From CAYTGM01 sp964437365 (GTDB lineage: Bacteria > Sumerlaeota > Sumerlaeia > SLMS01), in assembly GCA_964437365.1 (NCBI GenBank), contig CAYTGM010000011.1, forward strand, positions 1 through 64,000: a stretch of 64,000 bases of DNA, in the 5' to 3' direction. The notes beneath the pieces were generated by a model. That model had not been told where the DNA came from, ran no database searches, and saw nothing but the letters and a program-made list of their open reading frames with translations. Below, in pieces: positions 35,156 through 42,866 of this stretch; the stretch's first letter is position 1, and each line of letters opens with the position of its first letter. Position numbers and translations under genes: made by a program.

Positions 35156-36778
35156 TTAATATTCCCCGCCGCTGGTTCCATCAAGCAGCCACATGTCAAA
35201 GCCGAAGTTGTTTTTAGGGACAGCGGGTGGATTCTCATCGGTAACCATTTGCTTCGCCGTATAGACTTCCTCCGGGTTTTCCAGCGCTACGGATCCACCT
35301 CGTTCTGTTTCACTTTCAACGACGATCACGATCTGCTTTTCCCTGTTAATTGATTGCTCTCCGCCGAAGAGATAGCCCAGGACTGGGATAGAGCTCAGGA
35401 AAGGCATGCCCGACTTTGTTTCGATTTCTTCTGTTCGCGTTAGCCCTGAAAGCAGAAGCACCGATCCATCCTTCACCCTGACTTTGGTCGAGGTTTCCGA
35501 CCGGTTGATAATCGGAAGACCGTTTGGAGAATAGCCAGAAACAGAACTCACATCAGCCACAACTTCGAGTTCTGTTGTCTCAGACATGATGACAGGGCGG
35601 AGATAGACATTAATACCAACTTCTCCGGTGTTTCTCTGGACAAGATAGCGATCATACAAGACCATATGCCCAGCTTCACCACGATAAAAACTGCTGGGAT
35701 TTAGACCTCCTTCGGGATCATCAACAATGTCATCTTCGTAAAAGGAGAAAGAATCAAAGCTGACAATCTGATCTGTTGCATTGAAAGTTCCAATTTCTCC
35801 ACTACGAACCTGGACGGTTCCTTCTGCGAGAGTCTTGGCCTTTCCTTTACTTGCCAGAAAGTCTATATACGCAGCTGTGATGGCAAAGTTTGTGAATGCC
35901 CAACTGTCAACACGATAGATTGTCTGGTCGAGCACATTGTTGAAGAGACCAAGTACTGGCTCGACTCCATTGGAACGCTGGGATATATAATAACCGGCTG
36001 ATCCAAACCCGAACAGGTTTCTTCCTGGTCCATTCTTCCAGTTTACATAGTCAAGACCAAGCTTTAAGTCGTCCTGCGTTGCTATTTCGTAGACCTTAAT
36101 TCTGAACTGTCCCTGGTGTTCAGGGATGTCTACAAGCTCTGCCCCTTTTCGGAATGAATCGAGGCGATAAGGCTCATCATAGCGAAGAATCGAGTTGTTT
36201 GTGTCATCGACAGTAGAAAAGCCTTCTCCGCCCCAGAATAGGGCGAACAGGTTGACAATAGACGCATTCCGATGCTTCGCCTTGTAATAGATGGTCCCAC
36301 TGCCGTTATTATACTCTTCCAGCCATTCCTTGTCTATCACCTTCACGGTATCGGCAATGAAGGGTACCATCCATTTAGGAGCGACCACCTGAAGGTAATT
36401 CTCTCCGGTTTTCTTGTCTCTAATGACCTCCGCTCTTCCGCCCTCTTTGGCCGTCAACTCCCTGAAGACACGACGGATTTCCCTTGGAGTAACATGGTTG
36501 ATCGGGAAGGTTGCCGTGATATATCGATTCAGAAGGATTTTCTCGTCGACTCTGAGTACGAGCACATCTTCATCGTCCGGACCAAGGTTTACCTGCTCGT
36601 CCTGATAGGTATAGTCGTTTACATTACTTTCTTCGATCGTTGGACTTCGATCGCCCCGAAAGAACTGGATCGGTCCTGCCTCATTTTCTGCATATAAGTG
36701 AGTCGTACCAACTGACCACGACACGAGTCCCGTTAATGTTAGCGCAATAATATTCTTCATCGTCTGACCTGTATTCAT
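35156..36778 (-). CDS. Short secretin, second of a tandem pair
   Basis: A 540-residue outer-membrane channel protein of the secretin family. The ATG at 36778 has GGGGAGAG 8 bases upstream, inside the end of the preceding gene; an alternative ATG is at 36760. A signal peptide is followed by an N-type ring domain (VTPREIRRVFRELTAKEGGRAEVIRDKKTGENYLQV) and a secretin core with VSGYSPNGLPIINRSETSTKVRVKDG, then the signature PFLSSIPVLGYLFGGEQSINREKQIVIVV. It shares blocks with the adjacent secretin (YEIATQDDLKLGLDYVNWKNGPGRNLF versus YEIDLNNDGTIGLDFHAWKNGPGRDLF). No ATPase or inner-membrane component is nearby. Confidence 0.88.
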   Translation of the reverse strand: MNTGQTMKNIIALTLTGLVSWSVGTTHLYAENEAGPIQFFRGDRSPTIEESNVNDYTYQDEQVNLGPDDEDVLVLRVDEKILLNRYITATFPINHVTPREIRRVFRELTAKEGGRAEVIRDKKTGENYLQVVAPKWMVPFIADTVKVIDKEWLEEYNNGSGTIYYKAKHRNASIVNLFALFWGGEGFSTVDDTNNSILRYDEPYRLDSFRKGAELVDIPEHQGQFRIKVYEIATQDDLKLGLDYVNWKNGPGRNLFGFGSAGYYISQRSNGVEPVLGLFNNVLDQTIYRVDSWAFTNFAITAAYIDFLASKGKAKTLAEGTVQVRSGEIGTFNATDQIVSFDSFSFYEDDIVDDPEGGLNPSSFYRGEAGHMVLYDRYLVQRNTGEVGINVYLRPVIMSETTELEVVADVSSVSGYSPNGLPIINRSETSTKVRVKDGSVLLLSGLTRTEEIETKSGMPFLSSIPVLGYLFGGEQSINREKQIVIVVESETERGGSVALENPEEVYTAKQMVTDENPPAVPKNNFGFDMWLLDGTSGGEY

Positions 36779-36780
36779 GA

Positions 36781-38307
36781 TTAATCTCTCCCCAGGAGCA
36801 TCATATCAAATCCATAGAGCTCTTTTGGCAGTGGAACTTGATTGATAGATCCATTGTCGACGTTTGATATCAGTTCCTGCTCATCTGCATTCAGCCCACT
36901 GTCATCATTGATCACCGTTGCGCTGAGAGAAATGACAAGCATGGTCTTTTTCGTTGTTGTGATCTCTCCACCGAATAGCCAGCCAAGTACTGGTATAGAC
37001 CCCAGTACCGGTACCTTTCTAGTTGTCTGTATCGTTCGGGTCCGCGTCATCCCACCAATCAGGTACTCTGCCCCAGGTGTTGCGCGAATTTTCGTTTCCA
37101 GGTTTCTTTCCTGCAGCAGAGGAGTCCCATCACCGGACCAGCCCAACTGGTTTGTAAAGGAAAGGTCAAAGTCCATGTTGATCGACTGCTCCGCAATAAC
37201 CGGGGTTACTTCAACATGAACACCCACATCGGCCGTTGTAATTCCGTATACTCCTCGACGTGTATCATCATAGGCATCTCCGTCGAGATCTGTTCTGGGT
37301 GGATCGGAATCCAGGTCAGTGACCGTCTTGTAATAGAGGACTTCTTCTCCTGTGTTGAAGAGAGCCGTCTCTCTGTTGAGCACAACTGAAGTGGGTGAAG
37401 TCAGGATCCGCGCTCTACCTTTCTGGACAAGATAATCGAAATATGCAGAAGGTACATTATATATATATGAGGAATTAAATCCGCTATTACTGAATCGATT
37501 GCCTGGTATTCCATTCACGTCCACTCCGGGAGAAACCTCGGCGAAAATTGGTCCGTCGTTGGCCCCATTTGAAAAAGTTTCAGCCCAGGCTCCAACAGTA
37601 AAGAGGTCACGGCCAGGACCATTCTTCCAGGCATGAAAATCAAGTCCGATTGTTCCGTCATTGTTTAGGTCAATCTCGTATATCTTCGTACGGACGGTGA
37701 CCTGTTTTGTGGGAAGATCAATGTCGATCGGTATCATTTCCTGCGCGTAGCCTGCTCCGGAAGGGGCATCCTGCAAATAAATGGATCCCGTCGCCAGGTC
37801 AGGAAGAACAACGCCTGTATTAGTGAGGTAGGCTCTGATCAGGTTTGCCACATCCTGGGGGTCTCGGTGCTTGAGCGGTATATAATGCCGCGAAGTTCCC
37901 GCTGAGGACGTCAGGCCGTCCCGGTCAATAATCTCCAGCAACTCCTCCATTGGCTCGACCAGCCAGATGGGAACATTCATCAGGACAATTCCATGATCTC
38001 CATCGGGATGAGCGAATGTCCACCAGTTGCCTTCTTCTGTCTGAATCGGACGACGAATGAATCTTAAGACTGCGTATGGGTTAACGTTTTTCAGTTCATA
38101 AGCGAATGGGACGAATTGATTTACCTGGGCCTTATCGGTTGTTCTCAGAATTCGAACAACGCGTCTCATTCTTTCATCAGCTTTTTCATCGAAGGATTCC
38201 CATGTGTTATCCTCCGTTGAGGGTATATACTGTTTCAGTTCCTGTCCCTGCGAGTGACTTGCAATCGCCATTAAGGACAGAATCAAACCTGCCGCGCGTT
38301 TTATCAT
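36781..38307 (-). CDS. Short secretin, first of a tandem pair
   Basis: A 508-residue secretin with a signal peptide (MIKRAAGLILSLMAIASHSQG). Two N-type ring domains are visible: NPYAVLRFIRRPIQTEEGNWW..LLEIIDRDG and HRDPQDVANLIRAYLTNTGVV..AGSIYLQDAP. The core has TKVYEI/LDFHAWKNGPGRDLF, EVTPVIAEQSINMDFDLSFTNQLG and the hallmark PVLGSIPVLGWLFGGEITTTKKTMLVISL. Secretins form the outer-membrane exit pore of type II/III secretion or pili. The gene is 2 bp from the second secretin and 28 bp from the lipoprotein, which may serve as a pilotin-like partner (inference). Confidence 0.9.
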   Translation of the reverse strand: MIKRAAGLILSLMAIASHSQGQELKQYIPSTEDNTWESFDEKADERMRRVVRILRTTDKAQVNQFVPFAYELKNVNPYAVLRFIRRPIQTEEGNWWTFAHPDGDHGIVLMNVPIWLVEPMEELLEIIDRDGLTSSAGTSRHYIPLKHRDPQDVANLIRAYLTNTGVVLPDLATGSIYLQDAPSGAGYAQEMIPIDIDLPTKQVTVRTKIYEIDLNNDGTIGLDFHAWKNGPGRDLFTVGAWAETFSNGANDGPIFAEVSPGVDVNGIPGNRFSNSGFNSSYIYNVPSAYFDYLVQKGRARILTSPTSVVLNRETALFNTGEEVLYYKTVTDLDSDPPRTDLDGDAYDDTRRGVYGITTADVGVHVEVTPVIAEQSINMDFDLSFTNQLGWSGDGTPLLQERNLETKIRATPGAEYLIGGMTRTRTIQTTRKVPVLGSIPVLGWLFGGEITTTKKTMLVISLSATVINDDSGLNADEQELISNVDNGSINQVPLPKELYGFDMMLLGRD

Positions 38308-38335
38308 ATAAATGTTACTCCTTTTATAGACAGTT

Positions 38336-39127
38336 CTACTGAATTGGTTCCCTGATGCGGGATTGGGGTATCGGACGTTTCAGTCGTTCCGGTTCTGCAG
38401 GCGTCGTTTGAAACGACCTTGGATCAGGCTTCGCCTCTGTCCGAACAGCTCCCGTGTAGGGGCTTACGAAGCAGGCAACACCTGTCTCCAATGCCTTTTC
38501 CCTGTCGTTCGTCAGGGTCACCCACCAGTCCAGAAATCCCATTTCGTTTCGGACAAGTCTTGCATCGCTGTATTGGTATTCCTGGTTGAAAAAGATTTGG
38601 GCGAACCTGATTGCTTCTGGCTTGGTGAGAACCCCCTCTGAGTCCCGCTCCATAGATCGCTCTTCAGATACTTCGAAAGGAATTGCAGAAGAGTAAAGAT
38701 GAAGGGTCTCACCCTCCTCGATGGCTGAACTATACATACATTGAAGTGAATGCTGGCCCTCCAGCTCCGTACAACTCAGGAGGACAAATTGGCGTTTAAT
38801 CGATGACCCTGCTGGAATCGGGGTGTTCGTTTGAAGGTTTTCAAGGGGACTCGCAACAGGCTCTCGCAGAACAGGTGACTTGGTGGAACCCTGCATCCAC
38901 CAGAAATCGAGCGACTCTTTGTTTAACTGATGAAGTGTCTGGTCACGGTCAGAAAGACTCTTGAGGTGCACCGTAACAATGATGGCCTCGCCCTGTTGAT
39001 ACTGATTCGACTCCAATTCAATGGTGAGATTGAAGGAATCTTCCCCGTTTTCGAGGTTCAGCTTTCTTGTTCCACATCCTGAAAACAGGAAGAATACAAG
39101 GAGAAGGCAAGAGATACGGGTTGGCAT
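38336..39127 (-). CDS. Lipoprotein, first gene of the secretin operon
   Basis: 264 residues from the ATG at 39127: MPTRISCLLLVFFLFSGCGT, a lipobox with C18; the longer frame to 39181 is unlikely. The domain after the signal (FNLTIELESNQYQQGEAIIVTVHLKSLSD..QTLHQLN) resembles BsuPI-type or immunoglobulin-like folds. The C-terminal part has a PepSY-like segment, EAIRFAQIFFNQEYQYSDARLVRNEMGFLDWWVTLTN..FVSPYTGAVR. Being directly upstream of two secretins, it may be their assembly or stability lipoprotein; this is inference from position. Confidence 0.75.
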   Translation of the reverse strand: MPTRISCLLLVFFLFSGCGTRKLNLENGEDSFNLTIELESNQYQQGEAIIVTVHLKSLSDRDQTLHQLNKESLDFWWMQGSTKSPVLREPVASPLENLQTNTPIPAGSSIKRQFVLLSCTELEGQHSLQCMYSSAIEEGETLHLYSSAIPFEVSEERSMERDSEGVLTKPEAIRFAQIFFNQEYQYSDARLVRNEMGFLDWWVTLTNDREKALETGVACFVSPYTGAVRTEAKPDPRSFQTTPAEPERLKRPIPQSRIREPIQ

Positions 39128-39342
39128 AATTGTGGAGCCCGCAGGAAATAGTGATCGCCTGTGTACAAGACGTCGACTCAATAAGGAGCGGCCTCAACTT
39201 CGACCTGTGTGGAGCGTGGTCAAACCTTTTGTCACTTATTTGTCATTTGATTATTGTGTTGCAGGTAAACTTGGGCGCCTTGTTCAGAATGCCCCAGGGG
39301 TACCACGGCAGTCGGACCTGTGTCCCCTTTCAAAGTGATCTC

Positions 39343-42327
39343 CTACTCCACCTCGAAAGAGTCGAGTTGCACGGGCAATCCCGAGCTGTTCCCAAAGTAC
39401 CACGCTGAGAAACCAGAAACATAATCCACAGTGACCGTGTTATTGAGCTCATCAAGAGTGATCGTGTGCTCGGTGGTTGAACCTGAATCCTGATAGGCTC
39501 TGTCGAGGTAAGACTCTGGCATGTCAGCCGATGATTCATCATATTCGAAGACAATTGTTGCTGACGTGAAGGCGGTCCCCGCTGAGGTGATGGTGAAATA
39601 CTGATTAAGAAACTGATAGGCGCTGGCATAACCGGTCGGCCATGCGTCGCCTTCGAAGCGTTCGACGGTAATCGTACCCGTTACAGACAGACCAGTGATG
39701 GTGATTGAGACATCAATACTGTCCTCCATGGGAAAAACGAAGGTGCCGTCTGCGTCGATATTCCATGTGAAGGAGCTGTTCTCCGTAGCGTTATAGATAA
39801 CCTCAACCTCTGCTTCTGTCGGGTCGGGTTCCACATTGCCATCATTGTCCGTGGCCGTCGTTGCAAATGCATAGACACCGTCTCCATCCGTTGGAGTATA
39901 ACTGAAGGTATTCGTATCTCCTGTGAGTGTTAAGCTTGTCGTGGTAAACGTCGAACTTCCTGGAGGCATCACCCAAAGCTTAGTGGATTCGATACCATTG
40001 CCGCCGGGGTTGTCTTTCGCCTCGAAGGGGAGAGGGATAGCTGCTCCAGCAAATGTGTTATCGGTGAGTTCGTCCAGTTCTGCGATGGGTGCCGAAAGAT
40101 CGAAGGCAATGACTCGACCAGAAGAGACCTCCGGTTGAGATGCATATGGTGACCCTACAAGGGCCAGTGTTCCTTCAACAGCAGCTCCGAAGCCAAAGGT
40201 CTCATACATCTGGAAAACATCGGGCGCCAGTTTTGCTCTCCAGGTCCATGTATCACTTTCACGTACATATAACTGAGCAGCACCCTCATAACTCCCTTCC
40301 GCATTATCTGCAGGAGTGCCCACTATCAGGTAATCACCAGATATAGCTGCGTTTCTGATGTATCCAAAATCACCATTGGGTGCAGGTATCGTTTCTTCAT
40401 AGGTCCAGCTGCTGCCAGTTCCGGAATAAAGTCTCCCGTCAATGAAGAGTGCATCCGAGCTATGCGCGATGATTGTACTGAGAGTAAAGAACTCCTCTGG
40501 GACGTGGAACTTGTCCTGCTGAGTCCATGTTGATCCGGATCGTGTAAATATATAGATGCTCTTGGTATTAGCTCCACCCTCGTCATCTCCTGGTGCAGCC
40601 GCTATCAGTGTATCCCCAAGAACCGATACAGCTTCTCCGAATTGGTCCCCACTAGCATTATCCGCAGGAACCAAAGTCTGTTCAAGTGACCAGACGCCTG
40701 AATTGCGGACATAGACATACACTGAACCCGAATCCGTTCCATTTGGGTTGTCGTCAGGCGAACCGATGACAAGTGTGTCAGAGTCAAGGGCCATGACCGA
40801 GGGGGTGTTGCTTGCAGGGTTGATTTTTTGCTGTTCGGTCCATGTGCCTGCCGATCGGGTAAATACAAATAGTTCTTCTGAAAGACAAAGGACTGCAGTG
40901 TCACCATCCATGGCGACACTCAATATCTCAGTTCCCTCAACTGTAGGATCATCCGGTATGAGCCTGCCCTCCAGGGACCAGCTCGTACCATCATGTATAT
41001 ATATAGAGGCAGAACTCAGTTGCCTTGAAGCATCGTCCTCCACCGATCCAATAATCGCCGTGTTCCCTGAAATATCAATGTCAGCACCGAAAGCATCAAA
41101 AGAAGCACTTTCGCTGGAATTTGCGAGGCCGTCCAATGACCATAGACCAAGCGACCTTGAGTAGCAATAAACAGAGCCTGTGCGATATCCTGCATTGTCG
41201 TCATGGTCGGCTCCGGCTATAGCCAGATCGTCCACAATGCCTACGCTTCTCCCCATATACTTGGGGTCTGCTCCGCTATAGGAAGAGCTCAGAATCTGTT
41301 GTTCACTCCAGACTCCGGCACTGCGAGTGAATACGTAGGCTGCTCCTTCTGATGCCCCTGCAGAGTCGTTTTCAGGTGCCCCGACGATAATGGAATCGCC
41401 ATCTATATCAACAGAATAACCAAAGTCGTCATCGATTGCTGCGTTGGAGGCGGTAATCTCCTGTTGTTGCGTCCAGTTTCCAGCAGACCTTGTATAGATA
41501 TAAACAGAGCCGGAATCAGAAAAGCCTGAGGAAATATCCTCTTTGGCACCCACGACTACTGTTTCTCCAGAGATGGAAACGGCCGAACCATAAGAATTCG
41601 CCGTTTCTGAATCGTCAAGCGCCAGGTCTTCCTGGAAAATCCAGTCTGACCCATCATATACATAGACCAAAGCTCCATCGCCATTCGAGCCAATGATACT
41701 TGTGGTCCCGTCTATGTCTATATCATAGCCGAATTTAATTGTACCGCCAGCAATGATTTGATCTTCAGTCCATGTTGTGCCAGACCGAGTAAATGTATAA
41801 ACCGTAGAGATTCCGTATGATCCGACAAAGGCCGTGTCGCCATCGATAGCAACGCTGTGTCCGAATTCATGATTGCCTGCTCCGTTCGATGCAGTCAGCT
41901 TGGCCTGTTGTGTCCAGGTTGTACCCGATCTTGTGTAGATATAAGCCGAGCCAGAGGAGCCGCCAAGGTCGTCATCATCAGGAACGCCAACGATGATCGT
42001 GTCCCCCGATATATCTACAGAATATCCAAAATTATCGTTGGTTTTAGCATCCAAAGCATAGAGTTCCGCTTCAAGTTGCCACTCGTTCATCCCGTCGAGA
42101 CGAAAAACTTTTACGAGGCCAGGCTGACCTGATCCAGTTACCGAACTATTCGGTCCTCCGGCGACAATTGTGTTACCATCAATGGCAGAAGAAAAGCCAA
42201 GAAAGAGCGAGCTATGTCCTTCCTGGGGATTCTCTATAATTTCCTGCGGATACTGCGCCGTCGCAGAAGTCCTTAGAATTGCCAGAATAAGAATCAGAAT
42301 CCCGAGCAGGGCATGGGTGTTTTTCAT
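39343..42327 (-). CDS. Large secreted FG-GAP repeat protein
   Basis: 994 residues from the ATG at 42327 (GAGGGAG ribosome site; a longer frame to 42420 lacks one), with a signal peptide. About 12 tandem FG-GAP/integrin-like units of about 55-60 residues follow the pattern FGxSVxIxGDTxxVGxxxDD...GSxYVYTRS: FGYSVDISGDTIIVGVPDDD, FGHSVAIDGDTAFVGSYG and YGSAVSISGETVVVGAKED. They form an integrin-type propeller. The last 200 residues are a beta-rich stalk (DSIDVSITITGLSVTGTITV), ending FGNSSGLPVQLDSFEVE. The LPVxLxSF element is like the one preceding Bacteroidota type IX tails, but no tail follows. Probably a surface adhesin. Confidence 0.88.
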   Translation of the reverse strand: MKNTHALLGILILILAILRTSATAQYPQEIIENPQEGHSSLFLGFSSAIDGNTIVAGGPNSSVTGSGQPGLVKVFRLDGMNEWQLEAELYALDAKTNDNFGYSVDISGDTIIVGVPDDDDLGGSSGSAYIYTRSGTTWTQQAKLTASNGAGNHEFGHSVAIDGDTAFVGSYGISTVYTFTRSGTTWTEDQIIAGGTIKFGYDIDIDGTTSIIGSNGDGALVYVYDGSDWIFQEDLALDDSETANSYGSAVSISGETVVVGAKEDISSGFSDSGSVYIYTRSAGNWTQQQEITASNAAIDDDFGYSVDIDGDSIIVGAPENDSAGASEGAAYVFTRSAGVWSEQQILSSSYSGADPKYMGRSVGIVDDLAIAGADHDDNAGYRTGSVYCYSRSLGLWSLDGLANSSESASFDAFGADIDISGNTAIIGSVEDDASRQLSSASIYIHDGTSWSLEGRLIPDDPTVEGTEILSVAMDGDTAVLCLSEELFVFTRSAGTWTEQQKINPASNTPSVMALDSDTLVIGSPDDNPNGTDSGSVYVYVRNSGVWSLEQTLVPADNASGDQFGEAVSVLGDTLIAAAPGDDEGGANTKSIYIFTRSGSTWTQQDKFHVPEEFFTLSTIIAHSSDALFIDGRLYSGTGSSWTYEETIPAPNGDFGYIRNAAISGDYLIVGTPADNAEGSYEGAAQLYVRESDTWTWRAKLAPDVFQMYETFGFGAAVEGTLALVGSPYASQPEVSSGRVIAFDLSAPIAELDELTDNTFAGAAIPLPFEAKDNPGGNGIESTKLWVMPPGSSTFTTTSLTLTGDTNTFSYTPTDGDGVYAFATTATDNDGNVEPDPTEAEVEVIYNATENSSFTWNIDADGTFVFPMEDSIDVSITITGLSVTGTITVERFEGDAWPTGYASAYQFLNQYFTITSAGTAFTSATIVFEYDESSADMPESYLDRAYQDSGSTTEHTITLDELNNTVTVDYVSGFSAWYFGNSSGLPVQLDSFEVE

Positions 42328-42866
42328 AATTTCTCCCTCTTTATTGACGATGAATATGAATGGGGAGGGTGCAGGTAACCCAAAATTCAGACAAGCAGAA
42401 TCTATCTCAGTGATCACCACACATCATCAGCGTTTCAGCGGGTGATCTTACATGGTCATTTTTGGGCATTTCCCCTCCCGGGACGATGCCGGAGCGATGT
42501 CGGAGCGATGCAGGTCCGATCGCGATCGGACCGGGATAGGTCCAGGATCGCCGCGCCATCCCACCGGGCGGAGCTGAAGCCTTCGCGGGGCGACCGAAGA
42601 GGGCGAAAACGGTCTCGAAACGATCTCAGGGTCATTCATAGCAGCCCCCAACCGAGAAAAAAAAAGGCGCGATTTTTTACTCTGAACGATTTTTCAGGTA
42701 ATAATTCGTAAAATGAAGCGGTTTTTTACAAAAACTTAAATGTTTAACAAATAGTGTTTGACAATTAATTCCCATTTTGACCTGATACGCGCGCTGTTCG
42801 CAAATCGGCATTCTATGCCGACTATATTTAGGCCTTAACACTTAATCATTTAAGCGAGGTAGTAGT
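42328..42866. promoter_or_regulatory. Divergent spacer with palindrome mosaic and AT-rich tract
   Basis: About 540 bp between divergent secreted-protein genes. It contains the GC-rich mosaic at 42490-42532, then a T/A-rich tract (42658-42760) with TTGACA at 42758-42763 as a possible -35, and the ribosome site GAGGTAG before 42867. No clear -10 is seen at the usual spacing. No gene is visible. Confidence 0.45.
42490..42532. repeat. GC-rich palindrome mosaic
   Basis: Two direct copies of CGGAGCGATG (42490-42499 and 42501-42510) are followed by the perfect 20-bp palindrome GGTCCGATCGCGATCGGACC (42513-42532). Copies of the words GGACC/GGTCC recur to about 42550. The sequence is markedly more GC-rich than its surroundings. 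Confidence 0.7.

Noticed and set aside
42758..42790. Sigma70 promoter at TTGACA
   Set aside because: No acceptable -10 at 16-18 bp; kept only as a possible -35 in the spacer entry.
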